From: an uncultured Flavobacteriales bacterium
Lineage (GTDB): Bacteria; Bacteroidota; Bacteroidia; Palsa-965
Assembly: GCA_946478675.1 (NCBI GenBank)
Contig: CAMLEF010000286.1
Span: forward strand, 1 to 6,098
Direction: 5' to 3'
Length of the DNA: 6,098 nucleotides
Both the position numbers and the translations under genes were made by a program. Each line of letters opens with the position of its first letter. Positions within the stretch are counted from its first letter, which is position 1. This document shows, piece by piece, positions 5,310 to 6,098 of the stretch. The notes under the pieces were generated by a model. It worked only from the letters and a program-made list of their open reading frames with translations. It did not search any database and was not told the DNA's origin.

Positions 5310-6098
5310 CCGTTATCCCGCGTTTTTCCGGCAAACGAAAGCGCATCCGCGGCATCCGCAGTTGCAGCGTCAGCCATCCTGCGCCGAAAACAATTCCCGT
5401 CATTCCCAGCGTTTGCAGCCAGTGCAGCGGTTCTGCCAACGACCATTTCCCGGTCTGGCAAAGCGTGAGTGCGATTATCATCGACAGTAGCGGAAGCAAT
5501 CGCAGGAACCTGTTGCGGTGTTTCCGCAGCTTCGGAAGAAACAACAGCACCGCCGAGACGAGCAGCAGCACAATTTCCGTTGCGTTGGTGAGCCCGCCTT
5601 CGAACAGCGGAACGGTGAATAAGGCGAGCGCGATCAGCAATAAGAACGTGGCCGGTCCGGGGAAAGGTTGTGAGCGCTGCCAGCGGAATGCGAGAGCGAG
5701 CAGGAAGATCAGCACGAGGCTGGCGGCCGGTCGCATGCAGAGATCGATCATTTTCTCGAAGAAACCCGGGCTGTAATAAACGACGGTGTAATGATTGAGC
5801 CCCGCGCGCGTGAGCACTTCCTGCATGTTCGAAGCTTCTGCATTCGCGAGATGGATACGAACGGCTTCGGAAGAATTCATCAGCGCCGGCGCTTCATAGT
5901 TCAGCATGCACGGACGGCCTTTCCGGAACGGCGTTTCTTCTGCGGGAGAGCTATGCGCAATGACCGGCGCGACGGCCGTTTTGGCGTGCGTGTTTTTTTG
6001 CGGCGAAGGCGAGCTGACCTGCCCGATATTGGCGCCCCGGTGCAGGTAGAGGCTGTCGGCGGCCAGACCTCCGGCATAAATCGACGTGAAGACGCCCG
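5299..6098 (-). CDS. NfeD-like membrane protein (ClpP-class serine protease family), N-terminus beyond right edge
   Basis: The visible part is 265 residues of an open frame that enters from the right edge. An internal ATG at 5905-5907 is not the real start, because 63 in-frame residues without a stop precede it. Those begin GVFTSIYAGG, then ADSLYLHRGANIGQV, like the part of ClpP-class NfeD proteases just after the catalytic Ser (ADSIYM-x-PGA-x-IG). The linker and SSEAVRIHLANAEASNMQEVL (about 75-95) match the family's EA-x-x-x-GLA-x-x segment. About five membrane helices follow, including the PFPGPATFLLLIALALF and ATEIVLLLVSAVLLFL regions that fit the NfeD membrane domain. Full NfeD1b proteins cleave stomatin-like partners and help membrane quality control. 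The first Ser shown (T-S-I-Y) could be the nucleophile only with a one-residue gap, and the Lys of the catalytic dyad is not identifiable. No stomatin gene is in view. The 3' end overlaps the convergent SAM-fold gene by 11 bp. Confidence 0.68.
   Translation of the reverse strand, partial: GVFTSIYAGGLAADSLYLHRGANIGQVSSPSPQKNTHAKTAVAPVIAHSSPAEETPFRKGRPCMLNYEAPALMNSSEAVRIHLANAEASNMQEVLTRAGLNHYTVVYYSPGFFEKMIDLCMRPAASLVLIFLLALAFRWQRSQPFPGPATFLLLIALALFTVPLFEGGLTNATEIVLLLVSAVLLFLPKLRKHRNRFLRLLPLLSMIIALTLCQTGKWSLAEPLHWLQTLGMTGIVFGAGWLTLQLRMPRMRFRLPEKRGITATS

Overview
The main part of the window (about 590-6098) looks like the chromosome of a member of the Bacteroidota, possibly a Chitinophagales relative of moderate GC. 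The reasons are the type of RecR N-terminus (short start, C4 zinc finger, [12 protein letters not shown]oprim strand), the lack of Shine-Dalgarno sequences before most starts, two TAnnTTTG boxes near gene starts, and an NfeD-like membrane protein. The lineage is an inference from family resemblance and was not tested by search.

Layout, left to right. A minus-strand reading frame is open from 926 to the left edge. Its first 113 residues are a good RecR N-terminus. At about 588 it changes, without losing frame, into an unrelated and very GC-rich coding sequence with opposite codon choice (only GAC and GAG for Asp and Glu, against mostly GAT and GAA in the RecR part). This is either a chimeric assembly or a real insertion or rearrangement that broke recR. 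A 332-bp divergent intergenic region (927-1258) follows; it holds arrays of a degenerate NNATTCGG octamer in two orientations. Next comes an apparent two-gene operon on the plus strand: a sodium:solute symporter (1259-2779) and a MarR-type regulator (2776-3216) that overlap by 4 bp.

Between the marR stop and the next, convergent gene lies a nested palindromic element (3215-3433). Its outer arms are 37-bp inverted arrays of an NNATTAGC octamer, and inside them sits a GC-rich CGCCTTAG/CGCNAAGR hairpin with a T tract. The minus-strand gene at 3436-4281 encodes an exported protein of no named family whose C-terminal half has the layout of a caspase/CHAT (clan CD) fold. Divergent from it are a small three-helix membrane protein (4324-4659) and an overlapping spermidine-synthase-like SAM-fold protein (4647-5309). 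The latter overlaps tail to tail, by 11 bp, the C-terminal part of an NfeD-like membrane protein (5299 to beyond the right edge).

Most of the genes look like housekeeping or general physiology: transport with a local regulator, membrane quality control, and a SAM-fold enzyme. The unusual material is the recR junction, the octamer-array elements and the secreted caspase-like protein.
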